The notes below the pieces were generated by a model. That model was given only the letters and a program-made list of their open reading frames with translations. It was not told the origin of the DNA and searched no databases. A program made the translations under genes and the position numbers. From positions 2,902,501 to 2,966,500 of the forward strand of contig NC_092561.1 of assembly GCF_037975245.1 (NCBI RefSeq): a DNA stretch of 64,000 nucleotides, given 5' to 3'. The first letter of the stretch is position 1. Every line of letters starts with the position of its first letter. This document shows positions 13,601 through 23,570 of this stretch, in pieces. Source of the stretch: Apostichopus japonicus (Eukaryota > Echinodermata > Holothuroidea > Aspidochirotida > Stichopodidae).

Positions 13601-16600
13601 CCGTGGAGAGCCTCTGGCGGATCTCTTCCAGCTAGTCCAACAAAGAGTAATAGCAGTTGAAAATTGCTTTGATGAGGACGACGACACAATGATAGATCAA
13701 CAACGCCAAAAACTTCTCTGTTGTCTTGCTCAGGTGATAAAGGATAACAAAGGGTTGGTTTATTCCAAGAAATCGTTCCAAAATGCCAAGACTAGGATTA
13801 AACAAGATGAGGCTTTGAAGAACATGAAAGGACGTCTGCATGAATATCTTCTCCAGACGTATTTGAAAACGTTATCGCAGCGGCAACTCGACAACATACA
13901 AACTACGCTTAATGACAATGTAAAGGACATCATGCAGGCTTCCCACGTTTTGGATCTTTGCCCAAACATCACTGAAGGAGATGCAATGCAATATATGAGA
14001 TTGTTCATCAAAGAAAACGAAAACGAGATATCCAACGTGAAAAATGAGCTCTGTCAAAAGGTAACGTTATGCCCAGGCCTAGTGATGCAATATATAGATC
14101 GATATATATATTTCCACAGTATTTTTAAGCAGTAATTAGTTAGGTGCTAAGTGAACTCTTTATAATTAATTGCAAATAATGTTCAGCTACTTTTGTTTTT
14201 AAATCCTTTCTTGAGTATTTCTGAAGTAATATTCAAAGATGGATATGCCTACAGCCAAAAGGCAGACTAAACAGGACGCTAGAGGTTTTGGTTGAGTACC
14301 CTGATGTCACCAGTGGCGGAGCGTCCATATAGTCAGGGGGCGAATGCCCCCCCCCCCCTGGCTGCCTCAAATGGACTGTTTCTTTCAGCTTTTTACCACT
14401 TTTTACTTATTCGCGATTATTGACTTTTTTATTGCGCTCTCATCTACCTATTGACATTTGTCACATTTTGTTGGTGTAATTTTCTGTCAAAATGCTCTAA
14501 CGGCTATTTATTCTTCGTTTATCTGCAAATTAGAAAGGCCCGGAAAGGGTCATTTCCGGCGATCTAGGGAGTATCTTTACTCAAAAAATTCTGTACGCTC
14601 CCCGCAAACCTGTGGTGGCGCTCCCCTTAGATAGTGTCGAAAGCGCCCCTAAAGTCCATTCTCGCCCCATCTGACCAATACCCCTAGCTCCGCCACTAGA
14701 TGTCACGCCTGCAATTATTCTTCTCAAAAGTAAAGAAATTCTTCAAACATAGTTAAAGAGAAATCATCGACAAAGTTACAGAGAAAGAGTAAGTCACAGA
14801 ATTGAAAAAAAAAATTAAAAGGGGAGAAAAATGCTTACCGAGTTTTCAAAAAGTAATTAGGAAGTTTCGTAAAGTTTAGCAGCAGAATTATACAAGAATA
14901 TACAGATTGTTGAAGCAGAATGGCAGGGTTTAACGGTATTTGTTATGTTAAGATACATATGTACCTATTTCCTTTCCCTTTTTTTATAATTTGAACATTC
15001 AAGAAAATATAATTGGGTCATTTGGGACCAATGAGGAAAGTATAGAGGATATAGTACTGCAGACTCTTCAATTAAAACGACCAAGGATAACAAGCGTAAT
15101 AAAGATCTGTAGATATTGAGCCAATGGGTGTCAATCACAAAGTTATCAGGTAATTTGTGAAACGTATCCTGTGAAGACACTTAATGGCTGGGGGTCTATA
15201 CTGGTGAGAAGCAAACTCATTAGCTACATCAAAATGATGTTATCAGATGATACAATCCTCTGCGTGCCCTTGGCACTTTTCGAAATTCGGTTGTGGAGAG
15301 AAGGGGTAAACCTTAACATTTAATTTTGTATTCACCTAGATGTATCCTGGGCGTGTTTGTTAGGATTAAAATTATCTCACCTATTATTCGAAGGAAAAAA
15401 GTAGTACGTGAAAGGAATTTGGATTTATTCACACTGACTGATTGATACGTTTCTACAACAATTTTATCGTAGATACAAGCAGAAGAAAAAAGACAGAATG
15501 AAATATGGAAAGCCTTAGAAGAGAAATGTTATTGCTTCAGCTGCATACATGACAACATAGGAAAATACACAGATGTTCCGAAAGAAATTAATATACTTTT
15601 GATTGGAAAAACTGGGTCCGGTAAAAGCGCCACTGGAAACACAATTATCGGGAAAGCTTCCTTCGAAGAAAGTGGCACCAGTAAGTCGGTGACTAAGACA
15701 ATTAGCATGAAAAGCATGAAAGAGGGTGGATTTCAAATTACCGTCATTGACACACCTGGTCTATTTGACACAAACACAGTTATTAAAAATGAAGATACGC
15801 TGCTTGAAATAGCGAAAACGATGATCAATTTTAAGGGAGGAATCCATATATTTCTGCTGGTTTTGAGTTCTTCATCGAGATTCACGAAGGAGGAACAACA
15901 AACTATTAAAGTAATCGAGGTAAGTTTGATCGTCATGAAGTATTTAAGTTTGCAACTTTCAGAAAACCGCTCAGTTTCCTATATACAAATTTCCCAATAC
16001 GTAGTGTCCTATAATAAATGAGTGCTCACTGAGTATATTAAATTATTTGAATATTTTATCTTGCGCCCAACCAGGAATTCCTTGGCAAGAATGTTTTCAG
16101 GAATTGCCTCTTAGTTCTGACCAACGCTCGTTCAAAATTTTGTTCTGAGGAAAAGAGTTCGTTGCAACAGTACGTCGAATCGGAAAGGAAAGAAAGGGGC
16201 CAGTTTTCGGATCTACTTAACCATGTCAGCAATCGAATAATAGCCGTTGAGAATTGCTTTGACGATGACTTTTTGACAAAGAAACATCGTCAAAAACTCC
16301 TTTGTTGTTTAGCTCAAATGATACACGACAACAAAGGGTCTGTGTATTCCAACAAGGCGTTTGGACAAGCCAAGGCAAAAGTCGAGCAACAAGAGGAAGA
16401 ACGAAAGAATAGAGTCGCCAGGGAAAAAGAATTGACCCATATGAAAACCATATTGCGAAAGTTTCTTGTGCATAAGTATATGAATCATTTAACAGAGGAA
16501 GAACTCGACAACATTCATACGAAGGTTAGGAATGAGACACTACACATCATGAAGAATTCTGGGGTGGGGCAGTTAAAATTCATCACAAGGGAAGATGTCA

Positions 16601-18225
16601 AGACATACGCAGAAACCGTAATTCGGGAAAATGAAGTCCTCATTGCAAAGTTAAAAGACATGAGAATTCAAGATGCGATACAACAAAAAGAATACGAAGA
16701 TACTAGAAAGCGGCTAAAAGATGAGGAGGAGATTAATAAAGTGCAAAGCATTGTACTACCTTTGGTAAGTGAGAACTTAAAACAACAGTCAAAACAAGAG
16801 TTAGAACAGATAGTTCAACGCAAGCGTCTGCCTGATGCTTTGACTGATCAAATAATTGCGAATCTTGAATCTAACATTGTGCATGTTGACTTGAAACTAA
16901 CTAAACGTTATATTCAGGAAACAAACTTTGCAAATCCAAAGATAATCCAAGGGTACATTGATGAGAAAGTTTTCATAGAAAAACTTGAAGAAAAGTCGAA
17001 ACAACTGCAAAGGGTCCAAAGAGAACAGAAATTAAACGAAATCATGGAAACTTTAAAAAAAGACCTTAATGAAAACTTGAAAGGTAAGCCTATCAAAGAG
17101 TTAGAGGAACTAATGAATGACTTAAAAGACATAGAACACCCTGTTCTAGGTAATTGGGAATCAATATTGACTGAACTTGTAGGAAGTAAAATCATAGGCT
17201 CTGATATAAGTATCATAGAAATAACCAACTTGTTCTTAAAGCAGAAAAATAATTGGATTCAGAGTACCTTGGGAATCCAGTTAGAAAAAAGGCAACAACA
17301 AATAGAGGCAAAACTTTTGCAGGATAGGGAAGAGTTAAGGAACAGTGCCTTCAGTTTAATTTCAAAAGAAATTAAAGAAAATCTTGAGTCTTACTTAACA
17401 GATAAGACTACCAGCCAATTAGCAGAATTGGAGGAACAGATAGGTAAAAATGAGGTTCCTATAGATGTCTTTGATAAAGTGAATGAAAAGCTTACAAGTG
17501 CACAGCAGCAGTCTTTGAGTACCAAAGAAAAAGAAGATGAAATACTGAAACAAATCAAGGGCCAAAGCAAGGTTATTGAGGAATGTAAGAAGGCGGCTAG
17601 GAGATGCTTTGCGGGTTCCTCTGTAGTTAAAATCAAATATAAAGGCATCGCTAAAATATCTAATGTGAAAGTAAGTGACGAAATTCTAGTTTTTGACGAG
17701 AACGGTCATCTATTCTATGATAAGGTTTATCTCATTTCTCATGCAATAAAAGATGAAAGTATTACATTCATCCGGTTGAAAACATCTTCAGATAAATACC
17801 TACGTATTTCACCAGGTCATTTGTTGCCCGTTGGTAGTCTTGGTAGTAACGTCGCCGCTAAGAACGTGTCCCTTGGTAACGTCATATTTACATTACAAGA
17901 TGGTGTGATGGTGCCTGACAAAGTTACCTCAGTAACTTACGAGCTATGTCGAGGAGCGTATTGTCCAATGACAATGCATGGGACTATTGTTGTCAATGGC
18001 GTAGCAGCATCCTGTTATACAACTTTCTTCCCATCTCCTCTTGCTCACGCTTTGCTTTCTCCCATAAGACTCCTCTTCAGTTATTTACCTCTGCCTCTCT
18101 TTAATCGATTACTTCCATATGATACTGAGGAAGGGATGCCGGTGCTGCTCCTAAAATGCCGTTCGATCGTCATCAGATGGCGTTCATTGTTTACAAGGAA
18201 TGATAACCTAAGCAAAAGCGTATAA
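7310..18225 (+). CDS. CARD - AIG1/GIMAP GTPase (x2) - coiled coil - Hedgehog-type Hint fusion protein
   Basis: Six coding exons join in frame, every junction phase 0: 7310-7630, 10295-10336, 10385-10801, 13485-14060, 15473-15919, 16075-18225 (stop TAA 18223-18225), giving 1317 residues. Order: CARD (about 5-95), short linker exon, first AIG1/GIMAP G domain (P-loop GQCGAGKSATGN, DTPG), helical region, second AIG1 domain (GKTGSGKSATGN, DTPG), long helical/coiled-coil region, and from Cys1112 a Hint domain with the Hedgehog C-terminal signature. No signal peptide or clear N-terminal membrane segment is seen, so a cytosolic protein is expected. CARDs recruit partners by homotypic contact, GIMAPs oligomerise in a GTP-dependent way, and Hint domains cleave their own backbone, so a self-cleaving immune or cell-death switch is a reasonable inference. 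The start ATG has an A at -3. The 2.7-kb first intron makes the link of the CARD exon to the rest the weakest join; exon 15473 has no start of its own and must be joined upstream. I do not recognise a named orthologue. Confidence 0.8.
7925..8790 (+). repeat. Degenerate tandem array, about 145-bp unit, six copies
   Basis: Lies in intron 1 of the CARD-AIG1-Hint gene. Units share CTTGTAAACACGATAT, then GAAGCTTGGGCAGA, then GTACAAGAAGCCTATTGTT, then AGGTCA-rich sequence. Unit marks fall near 7928, 8057, 8203, 8348, 8500 and 8645. Confidence 0.85.
10295..10336 (+). other. Exon 2: 14-codon linker exon
   Basis: Bounded by tcctttag and gtaaga; 42 nt, phase 0 on both sides, encoding NSTYDESMRDSLEK. 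It is followed by a 48-bp intron (10337-10384) ending in tattgcag. That intron has no in-frame stop, so retention would insert 16 residues without breaking the frame. The paralogous exon at 15473 starts at exactly the position that aligns with 10385, which supports the 48-bp intron as real. Confidence 0.65.
10337..10384 (+). other. 48-bp intron without in-frame stop
   Basis: Begins gtaaga, ends tattgcag; much shorter than the neighbouring introns, which are 0.15-2.7 kb. It is a multiple of three and open in frame. Confidence 0.6.
10385..10801 (+). other. Exon 3: first AIG1/GIMAP G domain, N-terminal part
   Basis: 139 codons. The AIG1-specific P-loop GQCGAGKSATGNTLLG and the G3 box VVDTPG are intact. 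The conserved AIG1 box after the FLL strand, which in copy 2 reads FLLVLSSSSRFTKEEQQ, is shortened here to FLLICEEKADQE, so this copy has lost the RFT part. The donor is the weaker gttagt at 10802, at the position homologous to the gtaagt of copy 2. Confidence 0.85.
12043..12407. mobile_element. Non-autonomous hAT-type element (MITE) in intron 3 of the CARD-AIG1-Hint gene
   Basis: 365 bp flanked by a perfect 8-bp direct repeat ATACAATG (12035-12042 and 12408-12415). The ends are imperfect inverted repeats (CAAGGGCGTAGGAA and, on the other strand, CAGTGGCGTAGGAA). The 8-bp target duplication and CAGTGGCG-like terminus fit the hAT superfamily. The inside is C/G-tract rich, with an internal short repeat around ACCAAATTGCATCT, and has no transposase frame. 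Confidence 0.88.
13485..14060 (+). other. Exon 4: first AIG1 domain, C-terminal part and helical tail
   Basis: 192 codons between aatcag and gtaacg. It carries the strand VVILTNARARF in place of the canonical G4 TxxD motif, then the G5/AIG1 box VENCFDEDD and the helix QRQKLLCCLAQVIKDNKG, matching the GIMAP pattern of a helix ending in a DN/EN-GG turn. The remaining residues are charged and helical and match the tail after copy 2. The frame remains open 25 codons beyond the donor. Confidence 0.85.
14311..14698. mobile_element. Second non-autonomous hAT-type element, intron 4 of the CARD-AIG1-Hint gene
   Basis: 388 bp flanked by the perfect 8-bp duplication GATGTCAC (14303-14310 and 14699-14706). 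Terminal inverted repeats are CAGTGGCGGAGC and GCTCCGCCACTA. It has no coding capacity. Its interior differs from the element at 12043, so it is a different hAT family. Confidence 0.9.
15473..15919 (+). other. Exon 5: second AIG1/GIMAP G domain, N-terminal part
   Basis: 149 codons between ttatcgtag and gtaagt, phase 0. P-loop GKTGSGKSATGNTIIGK, switch-I SVTK, G3 VIDTPGLFD and the AIG1 box LSSSSRFTKEEQQ are all present, so this copy looks like a complete nucleotide-binding half. It starts at the residue aligned with the first residue of exon 3, which shows the two exons are duplicates. Confidence 0.9.
16075..18225 (+). other. Exon 6: end of second AIG1 domain, helical repeats and Hint domain
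   Basis: One 2151-nt exon. It opens with LLVLTNARSKF (G4 position) and the G5/AIG1 box VENCFDDDF ... QKLLCCLAQMIHDNKG. About 450 charged helical residues follow, with repeated modules of roughly 95 residues recognisable by ELDNI, ELEQI, ELEEL and LAELEEQI. It ends with the Hint domain from Cys1112. No intron separates the helical region from the Hint region, as in Hedgehog genes, where one large exon encodes the Hint module. Confidence 0.9.
17605..18222 (+). other. Hedgehog-type Hint (hog) autoprocessing domain
   Basis: Starts at the TGC codon of RRCFAGSSVV (Cys1112, the predicted acyl-shift nucleophile). The block RISPGHLLPV supplies Ser1180 and His1183 at the positions of the Hedgehog Thr-x-x-His pair. 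GTIVVNGVAASCY supplies Cys1248 at the position of the conserved Hedgehog SCY cysteine. About 68 residues follow, with a hydrophobic stretch like the adduct-recognition region of hog proteins. Two differences from Hedgehog are visible: Arg instead of Gly just before the catalytic Cys, and His1157 in the sequence LISHAI where Hedgehog has the Asp needed for sterol activation. Cleavage would free a fragment of 1111 residues carrying the CARD and both G domains. Confidence 0.88.
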
Positions 18226-18841
18226 GTGTTGAAACGAACTGCTAGGGCCGTAACAATTCCTTGATAATATTGCGTCACCACTTTCTTCGTTTTTGTGGAG
18301 AAAAGTGGAATTTACACAACAGTTGCTTGTCAATTGCATTTCCTTTGACATTAGCAAACAAATGTTTTGACTCGCTTAATATTTGTAGCAGCAGACAGTC
18401 TGATTAAGAGGTGTGTAAAAGCAAGTATATGAGAAAACACACAAGTCCAAGAACTTGAGAAAATCAAGTTTGTTAAGTGTCATTTATAATTGTTTATAGT
18501 CTTCCAGCCTGTACAAAAGAAGTAAACCTTACAATACCATCTTCTTTGTTTGTTTTACAAACACTTCTAATGTCTTGAGTGCGATTACGCGATGTCACAG
18601 TTGTTTATTTTTACGTAATTATTAATTATTCGATGTATTACCGTAGTAGTTAATACAGGAAGGTTTGTATTTGTATTTACACTTCACCATTTCTTTTCTT
18701 TTCTTAACTCTTTATTCTCGTTTTGTAGCAAAAATTGATATTACTTTTCTTTCACACCAAAGTCCCTCTTTTCCTTTCTTAATTGACTAGAACTTGAAAA
18801 GTACTTAACATTATATTTTTCAACTTGTATTATTTCTAATT

Positions 18842-18847
18842 AATAAA
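18842..18847 (+). promoter_or_regulatory. Candidate polyadenylation signal of the CARD-AIG1-Hint gene
   Basis: AATAAA about 620 nt after the stop codon in an A+T-rich 3' flank. It is the first exact match noticed downstream; use is unproven. Confidence 0.3.
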
Positions 18848-19417
18848 TCATATTGTCATTAATGTCACATATACACGGACGTAAAATTTAGCAAAACATT
18901 CTTCTTTAATTCCAAAATTAAAGTTTGTTACCTTCTGCGTCATGTTGACGCCGTCAACCATTGATGAGATCAATGTAATACCACATGAGGTTACACTTCC
19001 AGAGTAATACGTTTAGTTAAATGTTATTTAATTCATTGACCTTGCTGAACAGTGAGGGTGCACATGTTAAGTACGATTGGTAGTCCTAGCAGCGATGTGT
19101 AAAACATCGCTGGTTTTGGTGTTTATTAATTTCGTATTATATGTATAAGATAGTAATACAGCTTATGACTACTGTTAAACACGTAAACTAATCAGTAACA
19201 GAAAAACAAATATACCTTGCATTCATAAGCTGGTGTGCATTAATATGAGACAATATACGACCACGTCTTTCAAAAAAGATCCGACCACGCCACCTATACT
19301 TAAATATTAAATCACTCTCAATATGCAAAAAGCAATTAGATAGATACAATTTAGTACAATATCTAACGTAATATGCCTACATATACGTTTACTATAGAGA
19401 TACATTCCATACTTTTG

Positions 19418-20006
19418 AATTATGAATGTAGTCAATCTTATCATTCATCTCCATGAAGCAGTCTTTGGCTCTATTAGTTTGAATAAGTGGTCGAGTAGTA
19501 GACCTAGACCAATGATAGAAATTTTTCAGCCAAATTAGTTTTGTTGTATTTTATACCTGTGATAGAAGTAGTTTCGTTAGTAGTTTAGTATTTGACTCGG
19601 GCAATTAAACCACGTATGGAGGCAATAAAGAGCAACGTAATTAGAACAATGTGATGTTGTTCAATCGGCTAAAGTTATGATGAAAAGTACTAATGATTAT
19701 GCAGAAAATACATAAAAAAAACATGTACATTTGTAAAAGGGTCAAATTCCGGACAAGTTTTCTTCTGCATCCATCGTTTGGAATTATGAATGTAGTCAAT
19801 CTTTCCTTTCATCTCAATTAAGAAATCTTTTGCTCTGTTAGTTTGAATTTGTCTAATTAATGTCAATATAAAGAGGTCGAGTAGTAGACCTAGACCAAAT
19901 GATAGAAATATTTTAGCCAATTACATTTGTTGTATATTATGCTTGTGATAGAAGTAGTTTCGTTAGTTGTTTAGTATTTGACAATTTAACCACGTATGGA
20001 GGCAAC
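19418..20006. repeat. Direct duplication, about 210-bp copies, about 155 bp apart
   Basis: Copy 1 is 19418-19628 and copy 2 is 19781-20006. Both open GAATTATGAATGTAGTCAAT, share GGTCGAGTAGTAGACCTAGA and GATAGAAGTAGTTTCGTTAG, and end CCACGTATGGAGGCAA. Copy 2 has an extra 20-odd bases in the middle. Confidence 0.9.
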
Positions 20007-23000
20007 ACGCCGTATTTTTGATATATTTTTTAATTTCTTTTTTAGCTTTTTTACAATGAATTGTAATTTTGCACTTATTTTGCCTTCTAATAATTAATCC
20101 CTTTTTAAAAATTAAATGAACTTTAGACCCAGCTTGTTTATGTAACGTCGCTTATATGCATAACCTTATTTCATTTGTACTGTATTTAGTAATTCACTTT
20201 GTAGCTGCATCATGAAATATAATAAACGAATGTAGTTCATTTCAACACGTCCTGTCGATTATCATTCGCATAAACTGGTCTTATTCACTACATTGATTTC
20301 ATTTGTCATAGCTCCAAATTAAAACTCCCCATTTCAGACCCGTGTAAATCCTATGTTTATATCCTAGAAGGTGAAGCCTAGCCAAGGTGAAGCCTACGTA
20401 TTGGACCTAAATTTCCCATTCATTCTTCATCTGAAAATGATAGCGAAAGCATGCATTTCCGACGTACGTAACAATGCTAGCACTTACTTCAGTTCCGTAG
20501 GTTACAGATAGCTGAACCAAAGTTGAGTCCTCATCTCAAATGTTTCCTTGCAAATTTTGCTGTATTTCAAAGATGACGCCGAATAACCTAACAGCATGGT
20601 TTTAGGTTACCAAGGGGGACGGCCATTTCCCGGTCTTAATAATGGAGTATTACTTAAACAGGTAAAGGGGCTTTCACATTCTTGCATGAGAAGAATTTCC
20701 TTATCCGTTCAAGAAAACTTTCATCTGCTCATTTCTTTGAATGTGATGGTGCGAGGTATAATTTGCATATATGGAAAACTACTGTGCGAGCTACTCCAAG
20801 CATTCTTTTGAGAAACACTGGGACGGCTAGACAATGGTAGTACCTGCACAAGTTTTTCATTCATGACGTCATTTGTTTTCTCAAATTGGAGAGTGAGATA
20901 TGTTTGTCACTGTGGTGCGTTGACAAGGACCTGGTCTCGAATTAACAGACGGCGACGGGACTGTCTATACTCTATACGTCCACGTAATGAAGTCAAACAT
21001 TATGCGGTAACGACGGTAGCGACTATCGTACACCATTTGACCTCATTCTTTTCTCGATCCAAATTTAAAGTTTATTATCAAATATGAATCATGGCTCAAA
21101 AGTTGCCCGAGACTTCCTAGCTGGTGTTAGCGTCAGACTGCCATTCACCAATTGAGAGGGATTGCATAAGGATCCTCACGATGAGCTAGTCGTACTGTTT
21201 AACTAATGTTCTCATGAAACGTTCTGTTTCTCTCATTTCAAAGATATTTGATAACAACGCTTTAATTTGGCTGAATTCTTCACATTTACTTTTCTGACTT
21301 AAATCACACTTTTTTTGCGAATTTATCACAAATAGTAACAGAAAATAATCTCGTGGACAATTTTGCAGGGTGTCTGGCGACTATAACCTGCAGAAGAAAG
21401 ACTGGTTCTCGTAGACTGTTCATAAACAAGTCCTGGAGTTTTTTCTTCGTAATCGTTTATTGAACCGTAAGACATATGTTACAGCCCACCCATCATTCAT
21501 GCGCGGATTCAGGGGTGTAGGGATTACAACCCCACCCCTTTACATTCAAATACCAAAGTATTAATCACTACAACCTTCCATGTCACGTAATTCCATTTTA
21601 TACGTCTAAGCTTAACATGTTTTTCGGACCTACATGGGCGTCGGATACATTGGGGAGTAGTTCTGAGGGCTCCCTGTTTTCATCGCACCCAGGGTCACAC
21701 CCTCTCAATTATAACATTCCGGGTCCCTCCCTCCAATGGGGTAAAACAGTGTTGCTTATTATGTAGGATTGGATGGACGTGAGGGCCGGTGATGGGGTAG
21801 GAGAGGAAAAGATGATTCAACAACCATGAACACCACTTAACCACTTTAAAGCTGGTCACACCATTACCGTTATTTGAATAAACGAAATATTCTTATTAAG
21901 ATATATACAAAATATTATATAAAATTTTCTCTTAATCTTAGAGAGCAAGCTTTTCATACTTCAGGTGGAATTAAAGACAAATATTCTGAAAATATATCGG
22001 TGAACAGAAATGGTTATACCGGCCGCTTTGGATCTCATTTAGTTACTATGCCATGCGACTACATGCTCCAAAGTACAATTTTCTACTTCACAAAACTTCC
22101 ATTTTCTTTAAAACACATTTCCAAAAATCCTTTACTCAAGATGAGGATTAAAGAAAGGGAAGAAGCAACGAAATATGTTGAGCTTGAACTGTTTTATTTA
22201 TTCCATCAGATTACATTTACAGACGAATATAGATGGTATATATTAAAAGTTGAATTAACTGACCTTTTACCTCCAAATAAAACAGTGTTAACAGTCGAAA
22301 ATGGAGGGATGAAATGCAATATTTAAATGAATTAACTGTTTCTTAACATGGGGGAGAACACAACAGCCTGAGTTATATTGAACCTCATCTTCATTCACAT
22401 GTCTCTGACTTGACCACTACTCACGAGATTCTGTCTATTGTCCAATAATTACATAAAATGGTGAAGATTGAGGTAAGAGCTATTTACTGTATATTGTTAC
22501 TTATCGGATACTGCTTAAGCAGTAGGTTAAAATCAAGGCTGGTCATGGCCAACTAAAACTTAACTTCTTCCCGTTTAAACCTTTTACCTTTCCATAAAAT
22601 AAATTTATTGCATTCGGCTCAAACAATTAAAGAAAATACAAGCCAGTGATTGATAGCCACAACACAATATTAACAGTATCAAGCTTACTTTTTGGAATAA
22701 AATGAGCACCAACACAGCGAAGGTGTCTAAGCAATATTGAAAAAACCATTAACTGTTAGACATCCTGTATGATGGTTTATACCAAGATGAAACAAAGCAC
22801 ACAGGGAGAGGTATGTATGATGCAAATTTAAGTTGTTTATCAGAAAATTAAGAAATACTGCATTTACAGTTTTCAACATCAATTTGGTTGTTAATGGCAG
22901 AGAGCGTTAATGACAAATGACACTGCATTTTACGATTAATTTGTAGCTGCTTATGATCAATTTTGTTTTGCCCAGCATTTTTAGATCAAACCACAGCCTC

Positions 23001-23224
23001 ATAGGTTATGGTTAGTGAAGATATGAATTATACAATGAAATGCAGTTTGTGAATGTATCTGGCAACAATAGAGTGAGCACACAGACAAAAAAAAAAAAAG
23101 TGTAGTAAAAAGTTTCGTTGTGATGAAATTCTAAATACAGAAAACATTGACAGCAAAGCAAGTATATTCAATATTTGGGAAAATGGAGCTTGAATTTTGT
23201 TCAGACTGAATAAGCGTTAGTTAT

Positions 23225-23276
23225 ATATGTGTATATATGTGTATATATATATATATATATGTTGATATATATATGT

Positions 23277-23312
<36 letters not shown>

Positions 23313-23570
23313 ATACTAGTTGAGACTAGTGGAACACTAGTAGTTGTAACTCGGAGTTTCACGCGTTAAAGCGATCGTCAGACAACTCAACTCAGAGTTG
23401 TCTGACGATCGCTATAACGCGTGAAACTCCGAGTTACAACTACTAGTGTTCCACTAGTCTCAACTAGTATCAACATATATTCCGCTCTGTCCAATGGACA
23501 TAGAGCACTCTGCGCCAAGATAGACGCCAACCAACTCTATATATATATATATATATATATAGCATTAAGG
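23225..23570. repeat. TA microsatellite enclosing a long foldback element
   Basis: TA runs interrupted by TGTTGATA flank a hairpin with arms 23301-23388 and 23395-23480 and a 6-nt centre AACTCA. Only one mismatch was found in the non-TA part of the arms (TAAAG against TATAG). A second TA run follows at 23539-23562. Confidence 0.92.

Noticed and set aside
19690-19920. Minus-strand 76-codon frame with a hydrophobic segment
   Set aside because: Paralogous copy at 19.4 kb is interrupted, with no clear protein-level conservation; treated as repeat-derived.
21874-22326. 150-codon plus-strand open frame
   Set aside because: No family pattern, A+T-rich composition, no splice signals or neighbours supporting it; chance opening is likely.
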